DNA from: Excoecaria cochinchinensis
Taxonomy: Eukaryota > Streptophyta > Magnoliopsida > Malpighiales > Euphorbiaceae
Length of the DNA: 64,000 nucleotides
Reading direction: 5' to 3'
NCBI GenBank assembly: GCA_947683425.1
Contig: CANTUQ010000081.1
Span: 9,854,501-9,918,500, forward strand
Part shown: positions 45,616-56,690 of the stretch, in pieces
How positions within the stretch are numbered: position 1 is the stretch's first letter
Layout of the letters: each line of letters begins with the position of its first letter
The notes under the pieces: generated by a model
Told to the model about the DNA's origin: nothing
Databases searched by the model: none
Seen by the model: only the letters and a program-made list of their open reading frames with translations
Translations under genes and position numbers: made by a program

Positions 45616-46506
45616 TTTTGGTTCAAGACTTCGATTTGAAAATATCTCGTTTAACATTTGTGATTAAATTTTAATTTATAAATTCGCTTTCTCTCATTTG
45701 CATTTGCATCCCATTAGAGCCTTAGAATATGCTAGATTGGTCCCTTCTTAGCCTCGGTGCATTCCTGAAGCACAACCCTACGTTCACTCAATGTGGGGAA
45801 GTGTTAAGGATAATCACCAGCCCAAGCTTCGTACCTAACGGTATATCAAATGATGACCCGATCGGTCATTATGCTCATGATGAGCTAGACCTGTCGGCAG
45901 GGATCATGCTTGGGTAGCCCAAAAGTAACATCTCCCTTGTCCAAAGCTCATATAGTGGCCGTAGCTACTTTCCATAGGTGATATAAACCGTAATTCCATG
46001 CTTGCTGTACGGATCCTTATGTATTGGACGAGTCCAGATGTCTTGCTCGGTAACCTAGCCAAAGGATTTTATGCCCCGGCAGGGCCATGTCGAAATTTTT
46101 GGAATGTCCAAATACATGATGATCATTATCCATTCGCTTGTACATTAGCATAGGAGTGTCATGCTGCCGGTTTTTTGCCGTGCACCATGCGCGTCCACTG
46201 CATCCCCTGCTGACCCTTGGGCTAATCCCGCTTAGGAAAGAGACTGCACGACCACATGTGTGGGAGAAATAAGGGTGGAAGGACCTACCTGCTTGCTTGT
46301 GTTTTGTGGGTGTTGCATATCACGACCACACATTACATCTGCATTCCATGCATCACATCTAACGCCTTGTCCCTGAAGCCATCATAGATCTGCCCAGGTG
46401 GACTAGATCGCCTACCGGATGGCTGATCCGAGTTCCGGCATCTGAACTGCTAGATAGAGAAGGCCTTCTAGAGATCTTGCCAGAAGTCAGCTGTACCGTA
46501 TCTGAG
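45616..46506 (+). other. Element E 5' leader
   Basis: About 890 bases between primer site and gag. It matches the leader of element D (61855-62772, opposite strand) over most of its length, which supports the pairing of these two elements. No ORF of note. Packaging signals would be expected here but I cannot point to one. Confidence 0.6.
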
Positions 46507-47870
46507 ATGGCAAACTCACCTAGGGGAGATGATGCCACCAGGGCCATGATTACAGAAGAAGTGGGCCGACGATTTGAGGAATTTGAGGGCAGAATGATGA
46601 ACATGCTAACCGCTTTGGCACAAGAGAATGCTCTACAGAATCCACCACCTCCTCCTCCCATGAGACAAAATGAGCAAGAAGAGGAAAGAGCTGAGAGATA
46701 AGAAGAGCCTATTCAGCCGCCACCTATAGAGCTGAGGTCAGTGGCTTCGGGAGGTCAGAGAAGAAGACCAGTGCTGAGGATAGATGATGACAGGGATGAC
46801 GAAGACGACAAAATGAGTATTGCATCTAAGAGGGGGAAAGCACCCCAGACTGATGAGTTCATTCTGAAAAAGATGGAAGAGAGGTTTGAAGCCATGGCCC
46901 GTATGCTGAGTAGAGGTCAGGGGATGAACCCAGAGGATAAAGAACTGGAGGGAGAAGATCCGATTCCTTACAACTTCAAGATGCCTGATGTGCCAAAATT
47001 TGACGGTACGTCTGAGCCGACTGCCCATGTGAAGCAATACTCTCTGGTCATGAAAGGGACCACTCTGTCTAAGAGGCAAAAGGTGGAATATTTTTGTTTG
47101 AGTCTGACTGGCCCTGCCATCGATTGGTATCATAGTCTCGATCGTCGAACTAAGGAAGATTGGGATTTACTCACAGAGGAGTTCTTGAGGCAATACGATT
47201 GCAACACCAGGATGGAGGTGACCCTAGAAGACCTTGAATTGCTCCAGCAGAAGGCCGGGGAATCTTTTCACGATTATTTCACCCGCTGGCGGAACAGGGT
47301 AATGGAAATGCGAAGAAAGCCAGACACCCAAGACCAAATCCACCTATTTATCAAGAATGCGAGCCCATACTTGAAGGATGGTCTGAAGATGAAAGGGTTG
47401 AAGGATTGGGAGTCTCTGAAAGACATAGCCATTGAAGCGGAAGGGGAGTTCTTGGCTCGGAAAGCTAGCAATGATAGTTTTGTAAAAAGGACTAACACCG
47501 GTCAGGGAACCAGTAGGCCAACCGGTCCCAGTGGTAGCACCAGAAGAACAGTTGAGGTGTCTGCTACTGACGCAACTACCCCGAGGAAGTTTTCGAACTT
47601 AAGGAGGCCACTGTCTTTGGTCTTAAGAAGGTTGATGAAGGAAGGAAAGTTGCAACCCCTGGCTCCTAGGCCTGCTATGACGCAAGGGAAGCCAGGTCAC
47701 AAGGACAATGAATACTGTGCATTTCATCAGCACACAGGCCATCTAACAGACAAGTGCAAGGCGCTGAGGCACTCTATTCAAGATTTGATTGATGACAAGG
47801 AGATTTCCGACCCTGAGAAAAGGGAGGACAAGAAGAAGCATGGTTATAATACCGTACCGCCACCGGTTTT
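46507..47870 (+). pseudogene. Element E: gag
   Basis: Starts at ATG 46507 (MANSPRGDDATRAMITEEVG), equivalent to the start of element D gag. A TAA at 46699-46701 interrupts it and the same frame continues. The capsid-type domain includes IDWYHSLDRRTKEDWDLL and LLQQKAGESFHDYFTRWRNR. The zinc knuckle is the Tat variant CAFHQHTGHLTDKC (C-X2-H-X4-H-X4-C, about 47719-47758). The Gag frame continues without a stop into the protease region. Gag forms the particle in which reverse transcription takes place. Confidence 0.92.
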
Positions 47871-49744
47871 TATGATCGAATCCAGCTTGCCAGAGTGGCA
47901 CGTACTGCAGGACTTATATGGGAGCAGGGGTATTGCTGTTGTTTGGTCTGAGGACAAAGAAGAAGGAGCAGTAGTGGCAACCATTGATTGTTGGTCGAGC
48001 AGTGAGAGCGGTGGAGAGGCCGAAGAGGAAGGAGAAGTGGGCTCTGATTTGTGGAGATCTGATGAAGATGAAGAAGAGGTAGGGGCTGTGACAAGAAGTG
48101 GGAGAGTGGTCCCCGAGATCACAAGGGTACCAGAACCAGCGCAGCCATCGACGAAAAAAGAGCCAGAGGAGAACCAGATTGTTAAGCAGTTGAAGAAGAC
48201 CGCGGCTCAGATATCCATCTGGGATCTCCTAAGACAGTCCCCTTCTCATAGGCAGAAAGTGGTAGAGGCCTTGACTGAATCCACTGTTGCTAACCCAATT
48301 TCCCCATCGGAACTTTTGGGTCTAGTTAAAGGAGGATCGGGGGAGAGATTGGTTTTTTTTTATGCCGACCTGCCAGTTGAGGGCCGCGATCATAACCGAC
48401 CCCTGTACATCAAAGCACAGATTAACGACAAGCGCTTGCGTTATGGTAGATGATGGATCTTCTATCAATGTTTGCCCTCTAATAGCTCTTCAGGCTTTTG
48501 GATTGAGTGAGGATATGCTCAGTGAATCAGATTTGACGATTACAGCCTATGATAATTCAAGAAGACAAGCCTCGGGAACATTCAAGACCCTGGTCAAGAC
48601 GGGACCCATTGAGGTAGAAGTAGAGTTCGTGGTTCTGCCCATCCCAGCTAATTTCTCAGCCCTGCTTGGGAGGCCTTGGTTTCACAGATTAGGAGGAGTA
48701 CCATCCACGCTGCATCAAATGATAAAATTCCCACACGAAGGGGGGGTGATAACTATTAAGGCGGCCAGGGAGAATCAAGTGTCAGCTCTTGAAATTGTTA
48801 ATCAGCCTTTCAGTGGCTTCCACGTGTCAATGATAGGAGAAGAGCACGGACCAGTGGATAACCCAGCAGTGGTTAACATGATGAAAAAGATGCACTATCT
48901 CCCTGGGGCAGGTTTAGGTAGAAACTCTCAAGGGCTGCAGACTGCGATCACCACTCGAGGTCAGAAGAACCGGAAGAGTCTGGGGTACAGAGGCGATTTT
49001 GGCAAGAAGAAGACGAAAGATAAGATACCTCACCTCTTAGAGAGTTTTGTGCCAGCATCCTCAGTATGTTCTTATACTGGTGAAGATGAGCCACAGTGGG
49101 TAAATGGGAGGATTGTCCCCGGATTTGAAATCTTCAATGATATATTTGATTGGGATGTTGGGGTTATCAAAACTGTTGAGAACTTCTGGGATGAAGAGGT
49201 CGTGACTCAGTGTATTGCTTGGGACAGATGTGAGGCCGAAGAGGTTGTCACCGAGAAGATGTTGTTTGCCAGGCTGAAAGGGAAAGAGAAGATGGCAGAA
49301 ACAGAATTGAGAATTGGGGATTTAAAGATTTCCTCAGGCGTGCCGGAGGGGCCTCTGCTGAACCAAGTAGTTGATGAGCAAGCTGCAGTAGCATCAACCT
49401 CTAGGGAGGCAGAAGAAGACTCTAGCTTAGATTGTCATTTTATCCCAGAACTTTTTTATGATGTAAATGACAATTATAATATTATTAATAAGGCAAATGA
49501 TTTCTCTTACTTGTGCGATGTTTCTAATGATTTCAACATGCATGAACATGATCATATTCCATTAATTTTTGATATTGATTCCACTGATACAATGCCTTTT
49601 AATCTTGGAACCTCGGAAAATCCGAAGGAAATTCTAATAGCATCAAATATAACTCCTGATGAGAGAGAAAAATTTGAGAGAATAATAAGAAAACATGAAA
49701 AAGTCTTTGCCTGGACCTATGAAGACATACTAGGGATCGATTGA
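47871..49744 (+). pseudogene. Element E: protease, G-patch and linker to RT
   Basis: After an acidic linker comes SIWDLLRQSPSHRQKVVEAL and the retropepsin-like protease, with ACVMVDDGSSINVCPL as active site (about 48439-48486) and ALLGRPWFHRLGG (about 48658-48696). A frameshift at about 48433, a loss of about five bases compared with element D, separates it from the upstream frame. A G-patch follows at 48868-48990 (YLPGAGLGRNSQG then RKSLGY). A Tyr/Asp-rich linker runs to a TGA at 49742-49744, where element D has CGA (Arg). G-patch domains bind RNA and stimulate helicases in other proteins; what it does here is inferred. Confidence 0.88.
48868..48990 (+). other. G-patch domain downstream of protease (element E)
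   Basis: About 40 residues with the G-patch pattern: two hydrophobic residues, then PGAGLGRNSQG and a later Gly-Tyr. It sits within the Gag-Pol polyprotein after the protease, the position known in betaretroviruses. The homologous region of element D is 59352-59476. Confidence 0.8.
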
Positions 49745-51425
49745 GACGTAGCAGAGCACGCCATCCCGACTTATCCAGATTATAAGCCCGTAAAACAGAA
49801 GTTGAGAAGGCTCAGGCCAGAATGGGTAGACAAGGTCAAGGAGGAGATTCGGCAGCAGATCGAGGCCAAATTCCTTGTTGAAGTGCAGTATCTTACATGG
49901 TTGGCAAATATAGTCCCTGTAGCGAAGAAAAATGGGAAGGTCAGGGTATGTGTGGATTATCGAGATCTGAACAAGGCTTGCCCTAAAGATAATTTTCCAC
50001 TACCCCACGTTGAGGTGTTAATAGACAGTGCCACCAACTGCGCGATGTACAGCTTTGGGGATGGTTATGTGGGCTACAACCAGATCCTAAACAAGATAGT
50101 TGACCGGGTTAAGACCGCTTTCATCACAGAGTAGGGGACCTATGCTTACCGAGTCATGCCTTTTGGCCTGAAAAATGCAGGGGCCACATACTAGAGGATG
50201 GCAACCAAGATTCTAAGCGACCTGATCCACAAGGAGGTAGAGGTGTATGTCGATGACATGATGGTCAAGTTAGCCACCCGAGAGGGCCACTTTGAAGCTC
50301 TAGAGAAGTTCTTCACAGGATCGATAAGTACAATCTGCGACTTAACCCCAAGAAGTGCATCTTCGGAGTAACCTCAGGGAAGCTGTTGGGACATGTCGTC
50401 AGCCAGAGGGGAATAGAAATTGACCCAGACAAAGTGAAGGCCATCAGAGACATGCCCGTGCCGCAAAAGGAGAAGGATGTAAGGAGCTTCCTGGGCAAGC
50501 TGCAGTACGTCAGCCGATTCATTGCCAAGCTCACTTCGATATGCAAGCCCGTTTTTAAGCTGCTTAGAAAGAATCAGCCTGTGGTCTGGAATGAAGACTG
50601 CCAGAAAGCCTTTGACAGCATCAGGGAGTATTTGTTGAATTCGCCAGTGTTAAGGCCGCCACAACCAGTCAAACCGCTTATCCTGTATCTGGCAGTGGAG
50701 GACAGTTCTGTGGGTGCCATGATGGCTCAAGAGGATGAATTTGGAGTGGAATTCGCAATTTATTACCTCAGCAAGAAGTTCCTGGCTTATGAGATAAAAT
50801 ATGCTGAGGTAGAGAAGATCTGCCTCGCAGTGATTTGGGCATCAAAGAAGCTGAGGCATTATTTCCATTCGTACAGAGTTCAGGCAGTGGCCAAGCAGAA
50901 TCCGTTGAGATATCTGCAAGAAGCGCCGTCTTTGCTTGGTAAGATGGGGAGGTGGCTGCTTTTGCTACAGGAGTTTGATGTTGAATACATCACTCGTAAA
51001 ACTATTAAAGGGCGAGCCGTAACCGAATTTCTTGCTGAGCATCCTCTTCAAGGGGACACCCCCGAGTTCACCTTTCCTGATGAGAGCATAGTCGCGATTT
51101 CTGTCCAAGGATGGCAGTTACACTTCGACGGGGTAGTGAATAACAAGGGGGCTGGAGTTGGAATTATTTTGACAACACCAGATAATGAGAAACTCCCTCT
51201 AGCCAGGAAACTGAGGTACAAAGCAACCAATAATGAAGCCGAATATGAAGCATGCACTTTAGGGTTAGAAGCTCTAACTGCTTTGGGGGCAAAGAATGTA
51301 GAAGTCTTTGGTGACTCATCCTTGGTGATTAACCAGATTCGAGGTGAGTGGGCTGTAAAAGAAGAGCGGCTGGTACCCTATGTTGAATATTTGAAAGAGA
51401 TATGTGGGCAGTTTGAAACCTGCTG
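49745..51425 (+). pseudogene. Element E: RT, RNase H and partial second RNase H
   Basis: RT starts with AEHAIPTYPDYKPVKQKL and has CVDYRDLNKACPKDNFPLP, MPFGLKNAGATY and the catalytic YVDDMMVK (50246-50269). TAG stops lie at 50132-50134 (Trp in D) and about 50193 (Gln in D), and a one-base deletion near 50316 shifts the frame. RNase H follows (PLILYLAVEDSSVGAMMAQE), then the second RNase H, with LHFDGVVNNKGAGVGIIL, NNEAEYEACTLGLEAL and GDSSLVINQIRGEW. The sequence stops after QFETC at 51425, where element D's LTR begins. Confidence 0.93.
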
Positions 51426-52568
51426 TGACGCGCGCCGAACCCTCCAAGGGCCCTCGCTTTGAATCCGCTTGAGGATTCGAGGTATGAAGGTTCGCGTCTT
51501 TTGATCATGGGCACCATGAGACATCATCGGTGTATCCCTCCCAATAGAACATTGGGGAGAAGTACCTAGCCTAATGACGCCTAAAGGCACCTTCGAGGTA
51601 TTTGGAGTCGCCACCCAATTTACGTGAAATTGGGAAAAGGTTTCTCACCTCTATCGGTCTAAACTAGAGATACGGTGTCCGGGACTTCCCTCTTATTTAT
51701 GCCTTGGTTAATTATAAATGGATTTTTAACTTCTTAACATTATATCTCTCATCTCACATGATTAATGCATTTAAATTAAACAGCGCATTGCAAGCATATA
51801 AAGAAAATAAATGAAAGCGATAAAAGGTAGTAAAGAAAGTGATAAATGAAAGCGGTAAACACCCAAGCACACAATTACAAGAGAAATCGGGGCGGAATAC
51901 AACCCCAATAAAAGGAAATTAAAGATATGAATGGGGACGGAATACAATCCCCCAAAAATAAATAAAGTTGCCCCAAAATTAATTACAAGGGCCCAAAGGA
52001 AAATAATATACATAAATTTAAAACTCACGTAAGATTAAAATAAAAGACATGCATAAATCGGGACATTGGTTCAGGAACATTGGTTCCTTCGCGTTTACTT
52101 GAAGAAAGTTCAAAGAGTCGCTTTGGTTGTTTGGAAGAAAATCGGGATGAGTGATCCCATTTTATTGAAAATTGACCCTTCGTTTTAGTTGTGATGTTTT
52201 TATGGTTGGGCTAAAATAAGGGACATTGGTCCCAATTTTATTAGTGAAAAACTCAATTTAGTTGTAAAAGTATTTTTGTGACTTTTTATCTTACGCGCGC
52301 ACAAATAGAATAATTATTTACAAATAAACACAACAAAAGGATGGGGAATTAGAGAGATCTCACCGAACCGATGTGTCCGTCCACGCGTCGCGACCCATCA
52401 GGGGAGTCACGGGGCGCTCACGTAGCCCGACTCAAATTAAATCTCATATAAAAAATTAACATCAAAAGATATTAGTAATGACTCTAGAAGTTAATCAAAT
52501 GGAGATAAGATTAATGACAATAATAAAATCATAACAAATAATCATGGTATGGTGACAACAATAAAATG

Positions 52569-52627
<59 letters not shown>
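52569..52627. repeat. (AAT)n microsatellite in element D LTR
   Basis: About 20 uninterrupted AAT units. The partner LTR has the same microsatellite from about 63947 to the window edge. Confidence 0.95.
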
Positions 52628-52628
<1 letters not shown>

Positions 52629-53674
52629 GACAATGATAACGAATAATAGTGAATATAATGCAAATAAATGTGATAATAACAATAATAAATAATAACAATG
52701 ATAATAATAATATTAATAACATGGTATTAATAACGAACAGTAGCAAATAATAGTGATTACACATATTAAATCAAATACTAGTGGTAGAAGGAACAAATGG
52801 TAGTGATAGTGGCAAAGATAAATATAATGACAGTGCATATAAACATAAAAGAACACAATGATAATGAGGACAATAATAATAATAATAATATAAATAATAA
52901 AAGGGGCAACGAGAAATAAAAAAAAGGAAATCAACTTGAAACAAACAAATAATACATCAAGAGTAATATTAATCTCATTAAAATGCCAAAAAATAAATAA
53001 TAAAGGTGGTGATAACGGCCAAAAATAATATTTAACAACAATAAATAACGTACAAAAAATAAATGAGGACAAGTCTAAGAATGTTTACCCTCAGAGTTCT
53101 TAGATCGGAAAATATGATGTCTCAATCCGTTTCTCTTGTCGATTTTTGACGATAATAATGTTCGAAATAAATGTAAAAAAATCTATGTTTTAAGCAAATT
53201 AGTTTAAAAAGTGTTTTTTGGTGGGGTGAACAAGCCAAGAAAATTAATTTTTCTTGCTCGAATCAACCCAAGATCAAGTATTTTGTAGTAGCAAAAACTA
53301 AAAATTGAGAAGAAATCTTAAAGATCTTTTGAAGAATTTTTTTAGAATAAGAAAAAATTCCTGGAGAGCAGAAAAAAAAAATTCTAGAGAGAAAAGCCAA
53401 GGGTTTTCTTTTGCCAAAATCTCCGTCCTTCAAAATGAGGGGAAAAATCCTCATTTAATCTTGCCTTGGCCAAAAAAGGCAAAAGACAAAAAAGCTTTTA
53501 TTTTTAGTTAATCCAAAATAACATAAAATGGTGAAACAAACAGAAACATCAGACTGAAAAAAACAGACTGAAAACAGTGAAAAAAAGGGACAGGCGAAGA
53601 CCAACAGGTCGCGCGGAGAGGGCAAGGGCGCGCGCGGTGCCCCTGCGCCGCGCGAGGCGCCTGCCTCGCGCGTA

Positions 53675-53838
53675 GGGGGGCGCGCGGTGCCCCCCGCCTC
53701 GCGCGCAGGGGGGACGCACAGTCCCCCCGCCTCGCGCGCAGGGGGGCACGCGGTGCCCCCCACCTCGGGCGCAGGGGGGCGCGCGGTGCCCCCCCCCCCC
53801 CCCCCCCCCCCGCACTGCGCGCAGGGGGGACGCGCAGT
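53675..53838 (-). repeat. 33-base GC-rich palindromic tandem repeat
   Basis: G6 blocks recur at 53675, 53708, 53741 and 53774, exactly 33 bases apart, then at 53824 after a C run of 23 (53789-53811). Each unit pairs GGGGGG with a following CCCCCC across a short GC-rich loop. The minus strand could form G-quadruplexes at the expanded run. It is the element's version of the LTR palindrome cluster. Confidence 0.9.
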
Positions 53839-54059
53839 CGTGCAGATTTTTTTTTTAATAAAACTTTTACACAAAATTATTTATTTTTTTACCCCATTTC
53901 CTAATTTTTAATTTTTAAAATATATTTTTAATTATTTTTCGAAAAAAACCAATTTTGACAAGGGAACGATCGATTCTCACTTTTCTTGCCGAAAATCGGT
54001 CTTTTATTTCATCATCGGGTAATTCTGATCTTGGACCGCCTCGGGACCCGGTGTCTACA

Positions 54060-54075
54060 GTTGCCCCCAATTTTA
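54060..54075 (-). other. Polypurine tract of element D
   Basis: TAAAATTGGGGGCAAC on the minus strand, directly before the LTR start TGTAGACACC. It primes plus-strand DNA synthesis in this class of elements. Confidence 0.7.
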
Positions 54076-55500
54076 GGGAACTTAGAACTCAAGTGCCTAA
54101 GTGAGCCAAAATTCAGAAAGGAGAGGGAGAGATGCGTACCTGAGACGGTCTCAGTCCGGAACTTGGTCTTGCTAGCTTGTCGGCATCATAGGATTACTAC
54201 TCGTCACATGATTGAGGAACGTTAGCTTGTCGATGTGAAACCATGGCTGAGCGACTGATAAACACCAGTTTGTCGGTGTGTGAAGGCGCCAGACTTTGAA
54301 GAACGCGATTGATAGAACACCAGCTTGTCGGCGTGTGAAACCACGGCTGAACGACTGATAAACACCAGCTTATCGGTGTGTGAAGGCGCCAGACTTTGAA
54401 GAACGCGATTGATAGAACACCAGCTTGTCGGTGTGTGAAATCACGGCTGAGCAACTGATAAACACCAGCTTGTCGGTGTGTGAAGGCGCCAGACTTTGAA
54501 GAACGCGATTGATAGAACACCAGCTTGTCGGTGTGTGAAACCACGGCTGAGCGACTGATAAACATCAGCTTGTCGGTGTGTGAAGGCGCCAGACTTTCCT
54601 GCGAAATCAAAAGAGATTTGTATGCAAGGGTAAGTTATGCTCGTGCATATGCATATGCCATGCAGGATGCAGGCGACACCATTCATCTAAGTGGCCCAGT
54701 GGTCGAGGTGTGATAACTCTCGCTGAAGCGACTCGTGGCTTCGTTTGGTTGATTATGCCCCCAAGTGTCGGAAGGTGCTATCCTGATTTAGGGACTCTGA
54801 CTCATAATTTTTCGGGGAGGATGGCCCGATGTGTGTCTTTGCTTGAAAGGGGTTGCCCAAGGTAATGCCGCCTTATCACTCCAAGCGTCATTGTTTTAAA
54901 GGTAGTGCGTCCCTCGTGGATTTTCACACTAACTTTTCTTAGTGGGAGATGCGTCCTTGTCGGATTTTCACATAACTCTGTGCCTTATTTTTTGCCTGGA
55001 ATGGACCCAACCCAATCCAGCGGCTTTTATTTTTTTCATTTTTTTTTGTAGGGCAGACTGCCTGTTGCCAGGTTTTCAGCCCGCCCCTTTGGCCTAACTT
55101 TTGCTTAGAGCGCCAGTCACAGTTTTCATCTCTAACGGCCTCTTTTTTTTTTTGTTAAAGTTTTTGTCGGGTGCACGGATAAATTGTGCGCGTTCAAATG
55201 GGGAGTGACAGTAGCGGATGCATCCAAATGGGGAGTGACATATTACTCATCTGAAAAGAACTATGGACATTTATTGGATAAAAGTGCTTCTCTGAGCGCA
55301 TAATTGCATACATGTACACGTTTCTCGTGTGACTTCATTACACATGATCATCATTTGACATTAGGCCCAAGATACCGGACCACATCTAATCTCGAGATAG
55401 ATCTCAAAAGCATTACAACTCCTGTTATCAATCAGCCCTCTCGGGTTTTCTTGATTGAACATTTTCTCTCTCTCTTTTTTTTTTTGTTTTTTTTTTGTCT
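54076..55500 (-). other. Element D 3' untranslated region
   Basis: 1.4 kb between integrase and polypurine tract. It holds a 100-base tandem repeat (54222-54597) and a T-rich tract (55470-55497). I see no antisense coiled-coil frame like that of the first Tat element. Otherwise no recognisable content. Confidence 0.6.
54222..54597 (-). repeat. 100-base tandem repeat in Tat 3' UTR
   Basis: About 3.8 units with an exact 100-base period: GGCGCCAGACTTTGAAG-type blocks recur at 54284, 54384, 54484 and 54584. Each unit has two related halves, each with GCTTGTCGGTGTGTGAA. Copies differ by one to three bases. Tandem arrays in the 3' region of Tat-type elements are known and can seed satellite DNA. 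Confidence 0.93.
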
Positions 55501-56690
55501 TCAGCCGTGGAATGTTTTCAACCTGTCGACGTTGACCGGCTCCCTAAATTCATTCCCATCACTATCTATCAGGATCGCAGCTCCTTTAGACAAAAGCTTC
55601 TTCAAAACGAAGGGTCCTTCCCAAGTTGGCCTAAACTTGCCTCGAAAGTTCGGAACCCCCGGCCTCATCTGTTTGAAGACTAGGTCTCCTTCCTTCAATG
55701 GGTGCTTTCTTACTTTCTTCCCAAATGAGCGAGCTAGCCTTTTTTGGTAGATCTGATTGTGGTAGTATGCCCGCATCCTACCTTCGTCCAATAGGTTCAA
55801 CTGTAGTAGTCGCTGCTGGGCCCATTCGGCTTCTGGTAGCTGAGTTTCTGTCACCACCCTCAATGACTGGAGTTCTATTTTTACTGGTAGGATTGCTTCC
55901 GTCCCGTAAACCAAGGAGAAAGGGGTAACCCCCATAGAAGTTCTGGCGGTGGTTCTGTAGCCCCATAGTGCAAATGGCAATTTCTCGGCCCAGTCTTTAT
56001 AGGTTTGCACCATCTTAGCCAATATCTTCTTGATGTTCTTATTAGCTGCCTCGACTGCTCCGTTGGCCTGCGGTCGGTATGGAGAGGACTTATGGTGTTG
56101 GATGGCGTACTTCTTGAGCATCTGCTTAGTCTCAGCTTGGAACTGTACCCCATTATCTGACACGATGTGATGAGGGAGACCGTACCTACAGATCAAATGT
56201 CGCTCGATGAACCTGGTAATTTCCCGGGCGCCTAATTTCTTGAAGGATTCAGCCTCAACCCACTTAGTGAAGTAATCAATGGCGACTACGATGAACCTGT
56301 GCCCATTAGCGGCTGTCGAGTGTATCTCTCCTATAATGTCAATCCCCCATGCTGCAAATGGCCACGGAGACGTCAGATTGCACAATTCCGACACTGGCAA
56401 GTGTCTCAGATTAGCATATTGTTGGCACAATTAGCACTCCTTCACATACTTAGAGCAATTTGTATCCATTGTTAGCCAGAAGAATCCTTGCTGCATTATT
56501 TTCTTTGCTAGGGCTAGACCATTCATATGGGCCCCACAGACCCCTGCATGGGTTTCCTCCATAACCCTTTTGGCCTCTTTCTCATCTAAACATCTTAGTT
56601 GTATGCCGTCGGCCTGTCTCTTGTACAACACCCCGTCTACACTGATGAATTGAATGGACAGTTTGCGGATCAGCCTTTGGTCTTTTTCAG
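55501..56690 (-). pseudogene. Element D: integrase
   Basis: The zinc-binding domain begins near 56600 (EETHAGVCGAHMNG, then SKYVKEC and, after a TAA at 56431-56433, LCQQY). The core has WGIDIIGEI (first Asp), GLPHHIVSDNGVQFQ (second Asp) and SSPYRPQANGAVEAANKNI (Glu). The C-terminal part has YGTEAILPVKIELQSLRV and TWEGPFVLKKLL. The D, D, E residues are intact, and 309 codons after the stop are open. It joins the RNase H frame through a one-base shift near 56703. It inserts element DNA into the chromosome. Confidence 0.95.

Larger units (their letters stand above)
43743..51425 (+). mobile_element. Element E: Tat-lineage element, truncated by element D
   Basis: A Ty3/gypsy Tat element on the + strand: LTR, primer site, leader, gag, protease with G-patch, RT, RNase H and part of the second RNase H. 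It is cut at 51425 by element D. It starts exactly where element B's LTR ends. The predicted target duplication is AAGAA (43738-43742). Integrase and 3' LTR are not in the window. Confidence 0.88.
51426..54059 (-). repeat. Element D 3' LTR
   Basis: 2.63 kb. On the + strand it runs from TGACGCGCGCC to GGTGTCTACA, so on the minus strand it begins TGTAGACACC. It contains an AAT microsatellite (52569-52627), long AAT-rich sequence (52630-53080) and a GC-rich 33-base tandem repeat (53675-53838) with a 23-base C run. It has no gene; Leu-rich and Gly/Arg-rich open frames on its minus strand come from these repeats. Confidence 0.92.

Noticed and set aside
52495..53072. Leu/Ile-rich membrane-like proteins on the minus strand
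   Set aside because: They come from the AAT microsatellite and AT-rich LTR sequence. The pattern is repeat-driven.
53549..53874. Gly/Arg/Pro-rich, collagen-like open frames on the minus strand
   Set aside because: They are by-products of the 33-base GC-rich tandem repeat in the D LTR. Any frame across such a repeat is open and repetitive.
54222..54597. CRISPR-like array
   Set aside because: The units are contiguous 100-base tandem copies without unique spacers, inside a plant retrotransposon 3' region.
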